From contig JACJYQ010000009.1 in NCBI GenBank assembly GCA_020636025.1, positions 153,898-217,897 of the forward strand: a DNA stretch of 64,000 nt. Reading direction: 5' to 3'. The DNA comes from Lewinellaceae bacterium (GTDB lineage Bacteria > Bacteroidota > Bacteroidia > Chitinophagales > Saprospiraceae). Shown here in pieces: positions 7,773 through 15,524 of the stretch (the first letter of the stretch is position 1; each line of letters begins with the position of its first letter). The position numbers and the translations under genes were made by a program. The notes under the pieces were generated by a model, which saw only the letters and a list, made by a program, of their open reading frames with translations, had not been told where the DNA came from and made no database searches.

Positions 7773-8891
7773 ATGATGCTAAACATGAAAAAATTAATGA
7801 TGCTGCGCTTCGGGCTTTTATGCCTGCTGTGCATGGGGATTTCGATTCCCATAAATGCCCAACGAGTCGTTCAGGACTATAAATTGAAAAACCTGATATC
7901 GAGTACCGTACTTCAACAGTTTGAGCAACTCAACTCGGATGTGACTGTTTTTGAACATAAGGAAGGAAACCGGCTAATCCTGGTTGGTGATTCGACACAG
8001 GTCGAAAATGCCATGCTCGAGTTGGAAAAGCTTGATGTGCCACAAATGATGGTTACCATTGAGTTTATGTTGGTAGAGTATTTTCACGAGCATGACTTTG
8101 ACTGGGGCATTGACATTACCCAGGGAACCACAGGTAATTTCAGCAATGCCGGTTTTACACCAGGGGCCTCTAATGGAGATATATCGTTGATGTATAACGC
8201 TGTTTCAAACCTGGTTCCTAATTTTCACCTGAACGTTCGGGCGCTGGTTAATGAAGACCGTGCCAAGGTCATGACAAATCCTCACATAGCGGTAGTAAGT
8301 GGAGAAAGTGCCACCTTAAGTGTTATTGATCGTCGAACCATAGTATTGGAAACAGCTACTATAAACGGGATCACTACTACACTACAGAATGTTGAGGCCG
8401 GAATTACACTCAATGTTACTCCGATACCAACACACGACTCTCTAATCCATCTGGATGTGCAAGGCAGGGTTTCGGAATTTTTACCCTTCTCAAATGTCGG
8501 CGAATACCTGATTGAAGAAAATGATATCAACACCAAAGTGACCATAGCAGATGGCCAGTCTTTGATCATAGGTGGACTGATTCAGGAGGAAACCAATGTG
8601 CTGGAAGGAGGAGTTCCTTTTCTGCGTAAAATACCACTGCTTGGCTTGTTGTTCAAATCAAAGAAAGAAGTCAAGAATTATGTAGAACGGGTCATGTACA
8701 TAACACCCTATTTGCATCCGATTCAGGATGAGTCGGAATATAAAAACATCCGCAAGATGACCCCTTTTGAAAATACAGTGGAAACGATCATTGAACAGGA
8801 TCCACAATTCCTGAAATATGATGCCACCCAGAAATCTATTAAACGAAACAGGAAAGCGGCCAGAAAACAGGCACGTCAGGGAAATAATTAA
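7773..8891 (+). CDS. Short secretin (GspD/PilQ family)
   Basis: Outer-membrane multimeric channel protein of the secretin superfamily, 372 aa (368 from the ATG at 7785, which gives the tidier signal peptide MKKLMMLRFGLLCLLCMGIS). One short N-domain (about 45-95: GNRLILVGDSTQVENAMLEL, LDVPQMMVTIEFMLVEY) leads directly into the secretin domain (about 160-315: EDRAKVMTNPHIAVVSGESA, VEAGITLNVTPI, DGQSLIIGGLI). The secretin hallmark VPFLRKIPLLGLLF starts near residue 281, followed by a VMYITPYL strand. Typical GspD has 600-700 aa with N0-N3 domains; here N0-N2 are missing. No other type II secretion or type IV pilus gene is present, so it is an orphan secretin. It is co-transcribed with the glycine-rich protein 21 bp upstream and a lipoprotein 30 bp downstream. 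Confidence 0.92.
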   Translation: MMLNMKKLMMLRFGLLCLLCMGISIPINAQRVVQDYKLKNLISSTVLQQFEQLNSDVTVFEHKEGNRLILVGDSTQVENAMLELEKLDVPQMMVTIEFMLVEYFHEHDFDWGIDITQGTTGNFSNAGFTPGASNGDISLMYNAVSNLVPNFHLNVRALVNEDRAKVMTNPHIAVVSGESATLSVIDRRTIVLETATINGITTTLQNVEAGITLNVTPIPTHDSLIHLDVQGRVSEFLPFSNVGEYLIEENDINTKVTIADGQSLIIGGLIQEETNVLEGGVPFLRKIPLLGLLFKSKKEVKNYVERVMYITPYLHPIQDESEYKNIRKMTPFENTVETIIEQDPQFLKYDATQKSIKRNRKAARKQARQGNN

Positions 8892-8921
8892 TGCTTTCCT
8901 CACCATCAAAGCTTTACAGAA

Positions 8922-9614
8922 ATGCGAAACATAATTTTTAGAACTATCATTGGAGCTTTGCTCATGCTTGGTTATGGCTGTGACGACATGGTTATATTTC
9001 CATCGAAAGGTTCAATAAGAGGAACTATTACGGATAATAATGGAACTCCTTTGTCGGGTGTCACAGTTTCCATTACCTATAATCAGCCTGCCCAGTCACC
9101 CGGTGAACCAGTATTTCCACAGACTAAAACCGTACAAACGGATGATAACGGGTACTACATGGCAAGGGATCTGTGGGACGAAATCCAACTTACAGTTCAG
9201 GGAACAGGTTATGAGGTAAAAACGCTTTTCCACGACTTAAAGGATGATAATGAGCCAGAGATAAACCTGGTTCTGAGCGGGAGCCCTACGGTGCTTTCCT
9301 ATGCGATAAGCAAACCCATTTTGCGCCTTGATACTATAGATGCTGTCGTTTTTGATGTAGAGGTAAGGGATGCTTACAACGAATCTGTTGCACCCATTCA
9401 ATGTAATGTAAGGTTGCTGGATGATAATTTGACTACAATAGCCGTTTACAGTGCCGACCTGAAAAGTCAGGGGCTTGAACACTATCTGTTCACCGGACAG
9501 ATCCTTTCCGAGAACTTTCTCGATACAGGCACTTTCTTCCTGGAAGTTGAAGTGCTAGATCCGGATTTACATACGCATCGACTTAGCACTGGGCTTACCT
9601 TAACAGTGGAATAA
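8922..9614 (+). CDS. Lipoprotein with CarboxypepD_reg-like domain
   Basis: Protein of 230 aa with a lipoprotein signal (MRNIIFRTIIGALLMLGYGC, lipobox ending at Cys20). Residues about 30-115 are a CarboxypepD_reg/CNA-B-like beta-sandwich (GSIRGTITDNNGTPLSGVTV ... VQTDDNGYYMARDLWDEIQL). The C-terminal half (about 125-230) looks like a second beta-sandwich with no family I recognise (FDVEVRDAYNESVAPIQCNV ... FFLEVEVLDPDLHTHRL). Last gene of the glycine-rich/secretin operon. A lipoprotein beside a secretin suggests a pilotin- or accessory-like role, but no pilotin family feature is visible, so this is only a hypothesis. Confidence 0.8.
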   Translation: MRNIIFRTIIGALLMLGYGCDDMVIFPSKGSIRGTITDNNGTPLSGVTVSITYNQPAQSPGEPVFPQTKTVQTDDNGYYMARDLWDEIQLTVQGTGYEVKTLFHDLKDDNEPEINLVLSGSPTVLSYAISKPILRLDTIDAVVFDVEVRDAYNESVAPIQCNVRLLDDNLTTIAVYSADLKSQGLEHYLFTGQILSENFLDTGTFFLEVEVLDPDLHTHRLSTGLTLTVE

Positions 9615-9653
9615 GTTTATAGAATTTAATTCAAGAATAGCATCATTGATTTA

Positions 9654-9690
9654 GGCGAGGGGAAGTCTGGCAACAGGTCTTTCCCTTGCC
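9654..9690 (+). terminator. Terminator of the secretin operon
   Basis: GGCGAGGGGAAG (9654-9665) pairs with CTTTCCCTTGCC (9679-9690) and is followed by TTTTGGTGTTTTTG. It lies 40 bp after the lipoprotein stop codon. Confidence 0.75.
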
Positions 9691-9864
9691 TTTTGGTGTT
9701 TTTGTAATGCATTAATAATTCCCGAAAATTCCTGAAGATCTCCTTATAGGTGACCCTAATTCTTAATAATAAAGTTCTCCATTCCATTCTTTAGTCTATA
9801 AGGACAACTTTTGGTGGCTCCGTAATGCTCCTATTCGCATACCGTGTAAATACTAATAAACCCA

Positions 9865-9928
9865 AGTTGTAATCTAATAAGGTGTAGATCCGCCGCAGGC
9901 GCGAGAGACACCTTATTAGATCACAACT
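9865..9928. repeat. 21-bp inverted repeat (stem-loop) in the intergenic region
   Basis: The sequence at 9865-9885 (AGTTGTAATCTAATAAGGTGT) recurs as its reverse complement at 9908-9928 with a single mismatch, around a 22-nt GC-rich loop (9886-9907). It has no T-run on either side and sits inside the 846-bp gap (9615-10460), which holds no supported gene. Function unknown; possible repeat element or structured RNA. Confidence 0.65.
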
Positions 9929-9990
9929 GAGTTCATTAATTGTATGCAATCCTGACTTAAACTGGACTGGTTGTAATTTTCGTCAAGAAA

Positions 9991-10037
9991 GGTGCGGAGC
10001 ACCGAAATAATGTTTTCCGTTTCGGTGCGCTGCACCT
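9991..10037. repeat. Palindromic repeat, two units (family B)
   Basis: GGTGCGGAGCACCGAAA at 9991-10007 and TTTCGGTGCGCTGCACC at 10020-10036, 29 bp apart. Each unit is a small palindrome (GGTGC-NNN-GCACC) and the two are inverted to each other. They correspond to the inner pair of the four-unit elements at 38071-38217 and 62163-62310. The rest of the gap around them shows no gene. Confidence 0.75.
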
Positions 10038-10361
10038 TGTTGCTTTTATTTAATTTATAAGCTAATAACGTTTCGATGCCCCGCACCAATGTTGCTTGTT
10101 CACCGCGGTGGCTTCCTTTTGCCAAATACCACGATCAAGTTCCGAATCCTCTTGGATCGTCCCAAAAATCGGAATAACTCATGTGAATAGCGATTAGACC
10201 TTGAGTGGTCATAACATTACAATGCTCGGCATTTTTCCAGTTATAACTCAGATGGATGATCGTTAGCCGTACAATCCTAACTTTATATAGGTGTTTTTAC
10301 CTTTCTGATATTAATCTTGTCTAGCTCATTAATTTTAAGATTGGTCTTCACACAAAAAATA

Positions 10362-10398
10362 CGCGGATTCCACACAGAACTTTTGTGTGGAATCCGCG
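10362..10398 (-). terminator. Terminator after the binding-protein gene
   Basis: Perfect 15-bp stem, CGCGGATTCCACACA (10362-10376) with TGTGTGGAATCCGCG (10384-10398), loop of 7 nt. On the minus strand it is followed by TATTTTTTGTG, which is a proper T-run. It closes the minus-strand unit that ends with the gene at 10461. Confidence 0.85.
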
Positions 10399-10460
10399 CA
10401 ACAAATCTGCGAAAATCTGCGAGAAATAAAAATGATGTACCTAAACTAACAATATCCTGA

Positions 10461-11618
10461 TCAAGGATCTGGCACTTCCATCGGAATCAATTCCTGTTTC
10501 AATTGAATCTGCCCGTTTTTCACTTCAATGATGCTGACTGATTTGCGCGGTATCTGCTGACCTGGATCAAAGGTGATCAGGCCAGTTAAGCCCAGAAAAC
10601 TGTTTGTACCAGCAAGCGCCAGGCGAACAACTTCGGGATTTGTGCTGCCTGCACGCTGTGCTGCTTCTGTCAGCAATATGATGGCATCATATCCCAACGC
10701 TGCAAATGCATCCGGATTTTCACCATTGTATTCAGCCATATAAGCGTTTCTGAATTCCTGTACTGCTGCTCTGGGGTTATCCGCACCCAAATACGCATGG
10801 GTAGTAAAATACACTTCGGCCAGGTCGGGATTATTAGCCCATTCGGTTTCAGAATCATAGCCGTCTCCACCAATCACAGGACAAGTAATGCCTTGTTGGC
10901 GTAATGCGCGAACAATCGGAGCTATCCGGTCAACAATGGCTGCAGAAAGGAATACTATATCAGTGCTTGGCAGTCCATTGGCAAGCTGCCCTGTATTTGC
11001 GGGGTCATACCCTCTCACCAGGGAAACCTTTGCCCCAAGTGCTTCAAAGCGTTCCCTGAAATATTGTTGTAGTAATACTGTATAGCTATCTGTAGAATCA
11101 TACAGTATTACTGCAGTACGAGCATTGAGTGCATCATAAGCCCACTCAGCTGCCGCCGCCGCCTGAACATTATCGCCAAAGCATGCGAGATAGAGGAAAT
11201 CGGGCACCTGGGCGGGCAAATGCGGCGAGGTCGCTCCAGAAGTGAGAAAGACTCTGCCAGCTGATTTTGCTGAAGGGGCGGCAGCGAGAACCATATCGGT
11301 ATCAGAGAATCCGGTAAACGCCACAACATCCTGTGCTTCCTGTAATATTTCTGCTACCCGTTGCCGAATGACTGCCGTATCAGTTTGTCCATCCTTTACC
11401 AACAACTCAACTGTATTACCTAGCACCCCCCCGGATTCATTCAGTTCTTTTACAGCAAGCAAGGCACCTTTGGAAGATGGAATATCCAGGTCGCTTTGCG
11501 TACCAGTCAGATTATAAATGGCTCCGAACCGGATAGTCTTATTTTCTTTGTCTTTGCAGATGCTGAAACTGAATCCTGCTAAAAAAAGGAGGGAAAGAAG
11601 TAAATGTGTAGGTTTCAT
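10461..11618 (-). CDS. ABC-type branched-chain amino-acid-like binding protein
   Basis: Protein of 385 aa, a two-lobe periplasmic binding protein of the Leu/Ile/Val type (Peripla_BP_6). Signal peptide MKPTHLLLSLLFLAGFSFSI followed by Cys21, so possibly a lipoprotein. Family landmarks: IRFGAIYNLTGTQSDLDIPS at the start, ALLAVKELNESGGVLGNTVE, FTGFSDTDMVLAAAPSA, FLTSGATSPHL, then YDAIILLTEAAQRAG and a closing GLTGLITFDPGQ. No permease or ATPase genes are nearby, so it is either an orphan receptor or serves a sensor rather than a transporter. It lies 165 bp downstream of the cupin gene in the same direction with a structured region between; it has no promoter module of its own, so it may be read from the cupin promoter at 12285-12347. 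Confidence 0.88.
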   Translation of the reverse strand: MKPTHLLLSLLFLAGFSFSICKDKENKTIRFGAIYNLTGTQSDLDIPSSKGALLAVKELNESGGVLGNTVELLVKDGQTDTAVIRQRVAEILQEAQDVVAFTGFSDTDMVLAAAPSAKSAGRVFLTSGATSPHLPAQVPDFLYLACFGDNVQAAAAAEWAYDALNARTAVILYDSTDSYTVLLQQYFRERFEALGAKVSLVRGYDPANTGQLANGLPSTDIVFLSAAIVDRIAPIVRALRQQGITCPVIGGDGYDSETEWANNPDLAEVYFTTHAYLGADNPRAAVQEFRNAYMAEYNGENPDAFAALGYDAIILLTEAAQRAGSTNPEVVRLALAGTNSFLGLTGLITFDPGQQIPRKSVSIIEVKNGQIQLKQELIPMEVPDP

Positions 11619-11704
11619 AATATTGTATGTTTATTACCTGAATTCCGATTTGAATCTGGTGAAATCCTGCCAGTGAGGGATAGACGGTTAAATCTAGATG
11701 TTTG

Positions 11705-11788
11705 TTGAACAACAGCAAGCGATTACCTCTCATCTTGGAACAAGATCCAACAACTGAGATGATTATCGCCTGTCAAATGTTGTTCAAT
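11705..11788. repeat. Long imperfect inverted repeat between cupin and binding-protein genes
   Basis: TTGAACAACA (11705-11714) pairs with TGTTGTTCAA (11779-11788). Inside it, partly paired GCGATTACCTCTCA and TGAGATGATTATCGC arms surround ATCTTGGAACAAGAT. It overlaps the last codons of the cupin gene. No T-run was seen, so an attenuator or mRNA-stability structure is as likely as a terminator. Confidence 0.5.
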
Positions 11789-12254
11789 CAAATGCAAATT
11801 GCTTTTTTGATGTGCTCATCATCATCTGTATTTTATTGTCAAGTTGAATGCAAATAAAGATCCCTTCGCCTGACAATGGACGTGCATTGTGTTCGGTGCC
11901 GGCGGGGATGAAAATCGTAGCCGGAGCGTTTATTTTTTGTTTTTCCCCTTCGAGTTCGATTTCATATTCCATATCTGACCCTAGTGGGAGCAGTATGTTG
12001 AACTCGTCAAAATCGTGGGTGTGGGGTACAGCGAAATCCGTAGGCGCTTCAAAGTAGTCTTTGGTAAGCACATGACAGGCTACGTGAAACCCTTCTCCAT
12101 CAAAATCGCGATTGCTCATCAGGGCATATCGAAGGATGCCATTTACGTCGATGTGATTGGGGATCATACCAAAGGGCTCAAACTTCCCATTGGTGACAAG
12201 ACTATTCATAACTGTATTTTCACGTGGAGAACTCATGGCTGTGATATTTTGCAT
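11784..12254 (-). CDS. Small cupin-domain protein
   Basis: Protein of 156 aa (138 if started at the second ATG, 12200; an ATG at 12236 is also possible) with no signal peptide, so cytosolic. A single cupin barrel is visible: motif 1 is HTHDFDEFNILLPLGSDMEYE (about residues 78-98), with two His and a Glu as metal ligands, and motif 2 is IFIPAGTEHNARPL (about 116-130). The enzymatic or binding role cannot be told from sequence; small cupins act as sugar isomerases, dioxygenases or effector-binding proteins. The ATG at 12254 is 31 bp downstream of the promoter module's TTTG, and it is the only obviously cytosolic stand-alone protein driven by that module in the left half of the window. Confidence 0.85.
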   Translation of the reverse strand: MQNITAMSSPRENTVMNSLVTNGKFEPFGMIPNHIDVNGILRYALMSNRDFDGEGFHVACHVLTKDYFEAPTDFAVPHTHDFDEFNILLPLGSDMEYEIELEGEKQKINAPATIFIPAGTEHNARPLSGEGIFICIQLDNKIQMMMSTSKKQFAFD

Positions 12255-12284
12255 TTTAGTAAAACTCTATTGTTTTATCTAATA

Positions 12285-12347
12285 CAAAGGTGCAGGCTAG
12301 ACCCACGTTAAAATTTGACTATTGTCTTGAATTCTTGGACTATTGTT
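12285..12347 (-). promoter_or_regulatory. Tandem operator + -7 promoter module of the cupin gene
   Basis: Read on the minus strand: AACAATAGTCC at 12347-12337, GACAATAGTCA at 12326-12316 (21-bp period), CACCTTTG with TTTG at 12288-12285, 38 bp from the second repeat. Confidence 0.85.
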
Positions 12348-12424
12348 TTGCATTCAAGATCGTGAATGAGAAATATGAGCCATGCCGAACTTTTCCACCG
12401 CAATTGTTTAATTCACAGTTTATG

Positions 12425-13192
12425 TCATTGAGAATTGTGTGCCAGGTCAAGTGTATATCGACCTACAGTTAGCGGTTCGATCGCGAGGTTTCCAAGGGAA
12501 TCAGCGAGCATTAGATGTTCAGAATTTTGTAACCAATCATCTATGTTAGCGGAAGGATGAATAAATCCGAGTGACAACACTTCGAATAAGTCGGGGTTCA
12601 GCATGAAATAACTGCGTTGCTTAAACCCTGAGTTTTCAATAACTTCAGTAAAGTCGTTTGTAACTATACCAACGGCAATATCATAGGTGCCCTGTGTGTA
12701 AAAGCCATTGTAAACCACTACTTTATCGCCGGGTTCCGGGAGGTGTTCCGGCGTATTGTCTGCCAACAAATGGGTGTTGTGGACCAGTTCGGTGGTATAT
12801 TCTTCTACGACAAGTGGTTCGCGATACAAAGGATATAGTCGCTGCAGCACTGCATCCCGCTCATCACTATTCAGCCATTCCGTGGGACTGCTGCCGGGTT
12901 GGAAGAATGAAACCACATATACTTCTGCACTATCCGGATTGCTCATAAAATAGGTGCGCCTGGTCTGGCCGGAGTTTTTTATTGCCGCGCTGAAGTCCTC
13001 TACAACAATGCGCTTGCCTTCTTCATAGTCGGCTATATTAAACCTGTGGGTAAAAGTAATTACCAGATGGCCTTCCTCCGGCAGATATGAATTGACGCTC
13101 TCTTTGTCCTTTTTACAAGCAGAGAAAAGGGACAAAACCAGTAAGGCAAAGAAAGGCAGGACCAATCGTCCTGAATTTTTATGAAGATTCAT
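12425..13192 (-). CDS. Lipoprotein with two repeated alpha/beta (ABM-like) domains
   Basis: Protein of 255 aa from the ATG at 13192, chosen because it places a lipoprotein signal at the start (lipobox LFSAC). The mature part contains an internal duplication: RRTYFMSNPDSAEVYVVSFF ... TEWLNSDERD in the first half and QRSYFMLNPDLFEVLSLGFI ... DDWLQNSEHL in the second. Each half resembles a dimeric alpha/beta-barrel (antibiotic-biosynthesis-monooxygenase-like) fold, which is an inference from the pattern. Function unknown. Last gene of the three-gene operon transcribed from the module at 15368-15430; it starts 37 bp after the delta-60 repeat gene. No clear terminator was found downstream. Confidence 0.75.
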   Translation of the reverse strand: MNLHKNSGRLVLPFFALLVLSLFSACKKDKESVNSYLPEEGHLVITFTHRFNIADYEEGKRIVVEDFSAAIKNSGQTRRTYFMSNPDSAEVYVVSFFQPGSSPTEWLNSDERDAVLQRLYPLYREPLVVEEYTTELVHNTHLLADNTPEHLPEPGDKVVVYNGFYTQGTYDIAVGIVTNDFTEVIENSGFKQRSYFMLNPDLFEVLSLGFIHPSANIDDWLQNSEHLMLADSLGNLAIEPLTVGRYTLDLAHNSQ

Positions 13193-13228
13193 TGTTTTGA
13201 GTTTTATCAATATGTACCGTTAATATTT

Positions 13229-14806
13229 TTATTTCACAACCTTTATACAAACCTGACCCTTTGGCGAGCTTATCAGAATCAGATATAAGCCAGATGGTAG
13301 TGAATCGGGAAGCATGATTGTTTGTTGATTGCTGCCGGCAGCCTGGATTTGGTCCTGGACAAATACCTTGATGGGTTTGCCGGCAATATCCAATAGGCGA
13401 ATAGAGATAAGCTGGTCTTCTTTCAGATCATAGCGCAACACCGCATGGTCGACAACTGGATTCGGGTACACAAATATCTCCTGTGCAGGGTTTTCAAAGC
13501 TTAAGGTCCCTACCTGTAGGTCGTTGAGGTATTTCACCAGTACAAAGTCGCTAACGGTATTGCCACCCGGACGACCATAACCGGCCATAATCAGATTTCC
13601 ATCAGGGGTGGTGGCCATTGAATTAATGTAACTTTCAGTGCCAATAACCTGTTGCTTTACAAATCCATTTTCCCCAAACGTGGAATCTATACTCCCGTCC
13701 GGATTAATTCTTCCCACAAAAAATTCAGGAGCCGGACCGCTGTATCCTCCTATCACGATCTTGCCGTCGGGTGTAATCAATCCGGATTTTAAATCTATGC
13801 ATTCGATCGCCTGATCGAGAATCAGCCTTCCAGTGTCGTTAAAAGTACTGTCCGGTGTGCCATTTGAAAGGTACCTGGCCACTCCGAAATATTGATCACC
13901 CCCCAGCGCGCTGAATACAACGACAATCCTTCCATCGTTCTGCAGGCCTGTCCACTGGAATTTCCAGGAGATGTTACTGCCTGAGTCCACTACTATGCCA
14001 CCTGATCCAAAGTCTGTATCTAATGTACCGTCCGGATGATACCGGACGAGGTAGGATTTGGGAAAGGATCCATCCACTGAGTATCCACAAGCCAATAACT
14101 TTCCATCGGCCTGGACGGCCAGACTGGTTATTTCATCATCGACTGGCTCTATTTGGGTGAACACCTTTCCCAGAATGCCAAAAGTAGTATCCAGGGATCC
14201 ATCGCTGTTTAAGCGGGTAAGTGCAAACCCATATTTTTCCTGATCATTTGGATTATAGCCTCCACCTCCGGTCACGATCTTGCCATCGGCTTGCAGTGCA
14301 ATAGCATTAGCCAAATCATCGTCATTAAAAAAATCTGTAAATGCGATCCCATTAGTGCCAAAAGATTGGTCCAAAGAACCATCAGGCAAGAAGCGGGCTG
14401 TCAGAAAATCACCTTCATTGCCATGCCCGGTCGCGACGATCCTTTGATTCTCGTCCAGCGCTGCTGCGTAGAATGCTGAATTGACGTTTCCATAGTTGGC
14501 AATAACGGCACCGTCTGTGCCAAAATCAGGGTCATAGCTTCCATCTTCCAACAACCGTATCAAGACAATTTGGGACTTTCCGGGGAAAGTTTTTGAGTTG
14601 CCCACAGCCACCACCTTGTTATCAGGCTGAACTAGAACTGAAGTTACCATATCTGAACCGCCCGAATTGAAATCGGCCACGACAACTCCATTATTTCCAA
14701 AAGTAGAATCGATCCTGCCTGCCTGGGCAAAAAGCCCGACAGTCAGAAGGAGCAGGATACTGGTCAGAAAGGCGATAATATTATTTTGCGTGTATGGATT
14801 TTTCAT
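13229..14806 (-). CDS. Delta-60 repeat protein with T9SS sorting tail
   Basis: Secreted protein of 525 aa. The signal peptide ends near LFAQAG. The body is a chain of about seven delta-60 repeats, each a 50-60 residue blade with the pattern D-STFG-NG and PDGKIV (DSTFGNNGVVVADF, DPDFGTDGAVIANY, DQSFGTNGIAFTDF, DTTFGILGKVFTQI, DTDFGSGGIVVDSG, DSTFNDTGRLIL, DSTFGENGFVKQQV), predicted to close into a beta-propeller. The last 80 residues are a type IX secretion sorting domain (EIFVYPNPVVDHAVLRYDL ... LPSGLYLILI ... VCIKVVK). It should be exported by T9SS and kept at or released from the surface. Middle gene of the operon, 11 bp after the upstream lipoprotein gene. Confidence 0.9.
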   Translation of the reverse strand: MKNPYTQNNIIAFLTSILLLLTVGLFAQAGRIDSTFGNNGVVVADFNSGGSDMVTSVLVQPDNKVVAVGNSKTFPGKSQIVLIRLLEDGSYDPDFGTDGAVIANYGNVNSAFYAAALDENQRIVATGHGNEGDFLTARFLPDGSLDQSFGTNGIAFTDFFNDDDLANAIALQADGKIVTGGGGYNPNDQEKYGFALTRLNSDGSLDTTFGILGKVFTQIEPVDDEITSLAVQADGKLLACGYSVDGSFPKSYLVRYHPDGTLDTDFGSGGIVVDSGSNISWKFQWTGLQNDGRIVVVFSALGGDQYFGVARYLSNGTPDSTFNDTGRLILDQAIECIDLKSGLITPDGKIVIGGYSGPAPEFFVGRINPDGSIDSTFGENGFVKQQVIGTESYINSMATTPDGNLIMAGYGRPGGNTVSDFVLVKYLNDLQVGTLSFENPAQEIFVYPNPVVDHAVLRYDLKEDQLISIRLLDIAGKPIKVFVQDQIQAAGSNQQTIMLPDSLPSGLYLILISSPKGQVCIKVVK

Positions 14807-14817
14807 TATTTGATTTT

Positions 14818-15315
14818 TTATTGCTTGCGTTCAAGTAAAATACGGCCGGCAATTGCATTATCCCCACTTTCCCAAAGCATGCACTCCATGGCATTTTCAC
14901 CGGTAATCCTACACTTGTAAATAGTGCCATCACCAATGTCGGTCATCATTACCGACTTCCCGTCCCAATCAATCACACCCAGCATCGGGAGTGCTGTTTG
15001 GGGAAGAGGGTCAGAACCATGGCGCCCGGGATGCTCCGAACTTTTAGGAATTATTGTCAGGTAGGCTTCGAAGACCCCGCCGTTCTGCCCTTTAATGTCA
15101 AATTGAGCAGTCTCATAATCTTCAGGAATGTTACTGATTTTCTTATTCCAATAGATTACCTGCCCATGGGTATTTACCCAGATGCCTTCCAGGTTTGGAG
15201 TAGTTCCCGTCGTATTTTGTGACTCTTCTTCGTGTTGGTTTTTTTCAAAGCATTGGCTAAATGTCAGAGAAATAAAACATAGGGTTAATAGCAGTGTAAA
15301 TTTTTTGGCAATCAT
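14818..15315 (-). CDS. Small lipoprotein of unknown function
   Basis: Protein of 165 aa with a signal peptide (MIAKKFTLLLTLCFISLTFS) followed by QC, compatible with lipid attachment. The mature part (from about residue 45: LEGIWVNTHGQVIYWNKK ... VMMTDIGDGTIYKCRIT ... MECMLWESGDNAIAGRIL) looks like a small beta-rich domain of the lipocalin-like or DUF-type 'GIWVN ... GDG..Y' kind; no family was identified with certainty. First gene of the operon with the delta-60 repeat protein and a second lipoprotein, and directly controlled by the tandem-operator promoter module upstream. Confidence 0.75.
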   Translation of the reverse strand: MIAKKFTLLLTLCFISLTFSQCFEKNQHEEESQNTTGTTPNLEGIWVNTHGQVIYWNKKISNIPEDYETAQFDIKGQNGGVFEAYLTIIPKSSEHPGRHGSDPLPQTALPMLGVIDWDGKSVMMTDIGDGTIYKCRITGENAMECMLWESGDNAIAGRILLERKQ

Positions 15316-15367
15316 GTTGAATCGTTTTGTTTATTAGGAATGAGATGTTTCCGGATTAGAACACCTG

Positions 15368-15430
15368 CAAATCTACCTTCCTTCCGAAATCAAGACTTGC
15401 ACTATTGTCTTGGTTCTTTGGACTATTGTT
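15368..15430 (-). promoter_or_regulatory. Tandem operator + -7 promoter module of the 15315 lipoprotein operon
   Basis: Minus strand: AACAATAGTCC at 15430-15420, GACAATAGTGC at 15409-15399 (21-bp period), TAGATTTG with TTTG at 15371-15368 (38 bp from the second repeat). Confidence 0.85.
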
Positions 15431-15452
15431 GAAATAGATGCTTTAGTAAAAG

Positions 15453-15489
15453 CATCCCGAACCTTCCTTTAAGCGGAAAGTCCGGGATG
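15453..15489 (-). terminator. Terminator of the first two-gene lectin operon
   Basis: CATCCCGAACCTTCC (15453-15467) pairs with GGAAAGTCCGGGATG (15475-15489); on the minus strand it is followed by CTTTTACT. A near-copy of this stem ends the TlpA-like gene (44644-44680). Confidence 0.75.
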
Positions 15490-15524
15490 TCTCATTTCAA
15501 CAGGAAGGAGAACACCATTTTGCC

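Noticed and set aside
9916..10125. A short minus-strand reading frame (69 aa) with a peptide similar to one in the frame at 37983-38216 (NKVQRTET ... VLRTF and NKVQRTET ... VRCTL).
   Set aside because: The resemblance comes entirely from the family B palindromic DNA repeat lying in both frames. There is no promoter, start context or domain, so it is a repeat shadow, not a gene.
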